Positions 60,996 to 64,000 of a stretch of DNA of 64,000 bases are shown here, piece by piece (the stretch's first letter is position 1; each line of letters opens with the position of its first letter). Position numbers and translations under genes: made by a program. The notes beneath the pieces were generated by a model, which ran no database searches, was not told where the DNA came from, and saw only the letters and a list, made by a program, of their open reading frames with translations. The DNA comes from Chlorogloeopsis sp. ULAP01 (GTDB taxonomy: Bacteria > Cyanobacteriota > Cyanobacteriia > Cyanobacteriales > Nostocaceae): the NCBI RefSeq assembly GCF_030381805.1, contig NZ_JAUDRH010000009.1, positions 1-64,000 on the forward strand, written 5' to 3'.

Positions 60996-61673
60996 CTAAT
61001 CTATTAATCCTTCTTCCCTTGCTCGCATTTCCGTTTGAATTCGCATATTCTTTCCCTCTTCAGGATAAACGTCTAAAGCATCTTGCAATTTGCTCCAGTA
61101 ATGACGCACCATACGTTCGCCAACACACATCCGCTCGGCAATTGCCTTATCTGTTAATCCTTCCTCAAATGCAAGAGTTAGCACTCTTAGCCATTCCGGT
61201 TTCACCTCAAATCCAGAATGAATTCCTTTAATGTCTTTGGTGTGAGTTAATCCCTGTAGCGCCCAATCTACTCTAGTTAACATCTCCTGGCTAGCAAGAC
61301 TTTTATCTGCAACAGTAAAACCCCCTTTATGAGCATCAATATCGGGTCGAATTCTGACCAATGTTCTGACATGAGCGCTTTGGACTACAATATTGAGGCT
61401 AGAATAATGTTGCATTAAAGTTCTCAGTAATTTTACACCTGTCTCCGGTCGTGCCATTTTGCCAGGGCTTTCTGGAAGAGAAAGATCCATAACTACAAGA
61501 TCTGGTTGTATGCTTGATACTTGAGAGAGCGCTTGTTGAGCAGTTAAAGCTGTGATAAACTCAGCATCTGGATATTTATTTCGCAAAACATCAATAGTTC
61601 CACCTACAACTGATTCGTGATCGTCAATGACGAGAATTTTTAGTAAAGCTGTTTTTGATAAAACTTGTCTCAT
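60996..61673 (-). CDS. NarL/LuxR-type response regulator
   Basis: 225 residues. The receiver domain has the acidic pair in KILVIDDHESVVGG, the phospho-Asp in LVVMDLSLPES, the Ser in VVQSAHV and the Lys in VADKSLAS. The C-terminal HTH includes LTLAFEEGLTDKAIAERMCV and GERMVRHYWSKLQDAL, a LuxR/GerE-type helix-turn-helix with slightly unusual spacing. Stands immediately upstream of the CHASE2 kinase on the same strand, with a repeat-filled gap, so the two are a probable pair (inference). ATG start. Confidence 0.93.
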   Translation of the reverse strand: MRQVLSKTALLKILVIDDHESVVGGTIDVLRNKYPDAEFITALTAQQALSQVSSIQPDLVVMDLSLPESPGKMARPETGVKLLRTLMQHYSSLNIVVQSAHVRTLVRIRPDIDAHKGGFTVADKSLASQEMLTRVDWALQGLTHTKDIKGIHSGFEVKPEWLRVLTLAFEEGLTDKAIAERMCVGERMVRHYWSKLQDALDVYPEEGKNMRIQTEMRAREEGLID

Positions 61674-61838
61674 AGTTAATACCCCCCACTATGAGTAAAT
61701 TATTATGTGTTATGTGTTGTGTTTATTAATTTACACCAATAAAATCACTTATGTTAAAAGTAGTAAATTTAAATTTATATATATATAAAATTAAATAAAT
61801 GTGATAGTAAACAATCGACAAAGCTAAATTCTTGTCAA

Positions 61839-62546
61839 TTACCAAGAAAATTGGCAATTTAAGCTCAGATTTTTACTTCGACAAACACATTTACCTGATG
61901 TTAAAAATTTAAAACTTTCACAAAGATAATCTAACTCTGGCAAGTTTCTATAAAATACAAGAGTAGATACATCAGGATAATTGATTTGTACCGATAAATT
62001 TCCTAAATTAGCTTTTTGTTCTAATCTAATATAAATAGAAGTTTGTGTTGAAGCTTCTGAAAGAGTAATTTTTAGTAACTCTTCTAAAGCTCTTAAAATT
62101 ACTAAACTACGTTCTGTTGGTTCTTGTCGCCAAGCACTGGGTAAATCAATATGAAAATATATATGTGAATAAGATACAAGCCAAGGCTCCAATAGGGATT
62201 GAATAGCGAATGGTAGACTGTCTTGAAGGTATACCGGAAATAAGCGATCGCTCAATTGAGCCAATGATTGATGAAAATTATCAATTTTTCTTAAAAATTC
62301 TTGAGTTTTGTTTGTCGATAATTCCCTAGACTCTACTGGTAGAAGTTCTAAACTCCGCCGAATTATAAAAGATTCTTGTAATAAATCGTCTCGAATTTTT
62401 TCTGCTTCTAGGAAGAGTTTTAGAGATTGCTGACAAGACCACCACTGTATCGCTTGTTGAACCTTATAATAGGATTTAACAAACAAAATCAGTGTAATAA
62501 TGTAGACTATTAAAATTATAATTTGTATGGTTAGTTGGTTGTTCAC
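61839..62546 (-). CDS. Membrane-anchored, kinase-like protein of unknown function
   Basis: 235 residues. One N-terminal membrane segment (TIQIIILIVYIITLILFVKS), then a helical region and ERSLVILRALEELLKITLSEA, which resembles the N-box helix of a NarL-type kinase ATPase domain (compare FLEEALCNVGKHAIG in the CHASE2 protein). No G1 or G2 glycine box follows, so ATP binding is doubtful. The tail ends in a Cys pair (GKCVCRSKN). ATG start. Its place near the kinase-regulator pair suggests an accessory or degenerate sensor (inference). Confidence 0.65.
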   Translation of the reverse strand: MNNQLTIQIIILIVYIITLILFVKSYYKVQQAIQWWSCQQSLKLFLEAEKIRDDLLQESFIIRRSLELLPVESRELSTNKTQEFLRKIDNFHQSLAQLSDRLFPVYLQDSLPFAIQSLLEPWLVSYSHIYFHIDLPSAWRQEPTERSLVILRALEELLKITLSEASTQTSIYIRLEQKANLGNLSVQINYPDVSTLVFYRNLPELDYLCESFKFLTSGKCVCRSKNLSLNCQFSW

Positions 62547-62838
62547 AGGCCATTGTATTTTGATTTATTTTCCTACTGTAAGAGGTCAATATTAAGTAGA
62601 ATATGGCATAAATACGCCAAATAAATCGTTGAAAGCAGACAAGATAATTGCCAGAATAAGATATTTGGATTACAGAAAACTGCATAATCAATAACCAAAG
62701 TATTTTATTGCTGAAAAAACAGTGAATACTACAGAAAAGCTGACATTATCAAAGAGAATGTCAGAATTAAGTAGAAGGCAGAAGTTGAAAAGATTGTTCT
62801 ATCTACTTAAAATTTTTAAAATCAAAGGGATATCTTGA
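62547..62838. other. AT-rich spacer, nothing seen
   Basis: 292 bases with only simple GAAGGCAGAAG-type text near 62770-62785. A 71-codon frame in the region overlaps the neighbouring gene's opposite phase and is not called. Confidence 0.4.
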
Positions 62839-64000
62839 CTATAAATCTGTCATTAACCTTGCCTTTCTGAGTATAAATTGCAAAACTGTTTCTTCTTTGG
62901 AGATAATATCAGCCGTAGCATTCATGCCAACTTGCAGATTGCAAGTTTTATTATAATCTCCAAAACTTAGTTTTTCAGGTTGAATACTTGCTTCAAAGTA
63001 GCTAGCACCACCACTACTAGCTGCTGATGTCATTGTAGCCGTATTTTGAGTACTTGGTGCGATCGCATCTGGTGAGATATTGCTAACACTACCTTTGAGA
63101 GTACCGTAATCAGGATAGGGGCAAGCATCGATGCGCAGTTGTACTTTTTGCCCGATTTCGACTTTTTTGATTTCAGATACGGGAACCATTGCTTTAATAA
63201 CTAAAGGCGCGTAATCAGGTACTATTTCTGCAATTGGTTCTGAGGCACGTACAACTTGCCCGATATTTCGTAGATTGAGCTTGAGGATGACACCATCACT
63301 AGTAGCACGAATTACACTAGTTTGCCTGTGAAAAATATTTCTTTGTATTTCTTTTTGATATTGTCTAATTTGATTGCGCATTTCAATTTTTCGCTGAATT
63401 AAGGCATTTTTCTCCCTCACAAAAGCAGCAATACTTGATTCACCTTTAGCGTCTTCTTGGGCAATTCTTTCTTTAGCGATCGCGAGAGTTGCTGTACTGG
63501 GGTTGAGAGCAGCTCTTGCCGTTTCGACGTTAGCACGAGCAATATCAATAGCCTTTTGTTCAGCTTCAGCTTGTAATTCTGCTTGCCTGACGGCTAATTT
63601 TCTCTGTTCATATTCACGCTTGCCAATTGCACCAAGCTGTGCAAGCTCCTGATAGCGATCGCGATCTTGGATGGCAAAATCTAAGTCTGCTCTGGCTTTT
63701 TGTAAGCCCGCCTCAGCTTTTTGCAAGTTGGCTTGTGCTACTGCCAAATCGTTTTGAGTTTTTACTTGCTGATCTTGATAATCTCTTTGATTACGTACCA
63801 AATCAGCTTCTGCCGAAATAATCGTTCGTTCTGTCAGCTTCCTGTCAGCATTAATCTGATTATCTAGTGCGATGATTTGGGCTTCAATTTGATCTAGTTG
63901 TAACTTGCTATCTTGAATACTGCTTTGTAATTGGCTATTTTTAATATCTATTTCCGTGTCATCGAGGCGAGCGATAATATCTCCCTTTTTGACTATCTGG
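62839..64000 (-). CDS. HlyD family membrane fusion protein (partial, 5' end cut)
   Basis: The open frame runs past the right edge, so 387 residues are present and the N-terminus is missing. A biotinyl-lipoyl-like half (QIVKKGDIIARLDDTEIDIK) is followed by a long coiled-coil hairpin (Ala/Gln/Arg-rich, about residues 40-200), a second lipoyl half (SDGVILKLNLRNIGQVVRASEPIAEIVP) and a beta domain with VSEIKKVEIGQKVQLRIDA. The end YNKTCNLQVGMNATADIISKE is typical. It would link an inner-membrane ABC exporter to an outer-membrane channel; the exporter should lie outside the window. Start not visible. Confidence 0.92.
   Translation of the reverse strand, partial: QIVKKGDIIARLDDTEIDIKNSQLQSSIQDSKLQLDQIEAQIIALDNQINADRKLTERTIISAEADLVRNQRDYQDQQVKTQNDLAVAQANLQKAEAGLQKARADLDFAIQDRDRYQELAQLGAIGKREYEQRKLAVRQAELQAEAEQKAIDIARANVETARAALNPSTATLAIAKERIAQEDAKGESSIAAFVREKNALIQRKIEMRNQIRQYQKEIQRNIFHRQTSVIRATSDGVILKLNLRNIGQVVRASEPIAEIVPDYAPLVIKAMVPVSEIKKVEIGQKVQLRIDACPYPDYGTLKGSVSNISPDAIAPSTQNTATMTSAASSGGASYFEASIQPEKLSFGDYNKTCNLQVGMNATADIISKEETVLQFILRKARLMTDL

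Overview
The window comes from a filamentous, probably heterocyst-forming cyanobacterium (Nostocales-like). The basis is the abundant HIP1 octamer GCGATCGC, cyanobacterium-specific genes (ycf34, the clpR-clpP3 pair, DUF928, CHASE2 kinases, a GAF-GAF-PAS-cyclase-TPR CyaB), heptad STRR-type repeats and many small palindromic dispersed repeats. No species call is made.

Layout. 1-300: the 5' end of a 16S rRNA gene on the minus strand with its leader and a near-consensus promoter. 1.1-4.9 kb: a secreted protein, an unknown protein, tsaB and ycf34, and the divergent CCA-adding enzyme. 4.9-6.1 kb: a decay zone with a broken Ser/Thr kinase, a broken HicB-like gene and a hicB-hicA pair whose toxin gene is broken. 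6.3-8.2 kb: a cytochrome P450 and a RibD-C-type reductase. 8.4-14.5 kb: the respiratory terminal oxidase locus, ctaB-ctaA on one strand and ctaC-ctaD-ctaE on the other. 14.5-16.2 kb: a YdcF-like protein and a possible intergenic small RNA. 16.3-27.1 kb: a cell-surface region with two GT-C glycosyltransferases, an internally duplicated unknown protein, a PEP-CTERM protein whose sorting tail is cut off by an in-frame stop, an O-antigen-ligase-like membrane protein and a large lipoprotein, plus a relic of a paralogue of that lipoprotein. 27.2-33.2 kb: small enzymes, a VWA protein, clpR-clpP3, a J-domain protein and a SnoaL-like protein. 33.8-41.4 kb: CyaB adenylate cyclase, a lipase-like hydrolase, a Tyr/Arg-rich secreted protein, a Uma2 protein, a second-type EF-G, and two very small convergent genes. 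42-46.5 kb: a penicillin/AHL acylase and an ABC exporter. 46.7-47.5 kb: a broken Rpn-type nuclease and a truncated IS630 transposase. 47.6-53.8 kb: a giant Hsp70-like ATPase next to a dynamin-like GTPase. 54.6-64 kb: signal transduction (hybrid-free histidine kinase, DUF928, CHASE2 kinase, LuxR-type regulator, kinase-like protein) and the start of an HlyD export system.

The best candidate for a poorly described system is the Hsp70-like/dynamin-like pair at 47.6-53.8 kb. It resembles the SrfB/SrfC families in architecture, but its role is not known from the sequence. Other items worth attention are the PEP-CTERM gene with a detached sorting signal, an intergenic promoter-terminator pair with no ORF between, two unannotated small genes near 41.2-41.4 kb, and several gene relics whose steps of decay can be read directly. 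All start choices, domain calls and motifs were read by eye; no database search was run.
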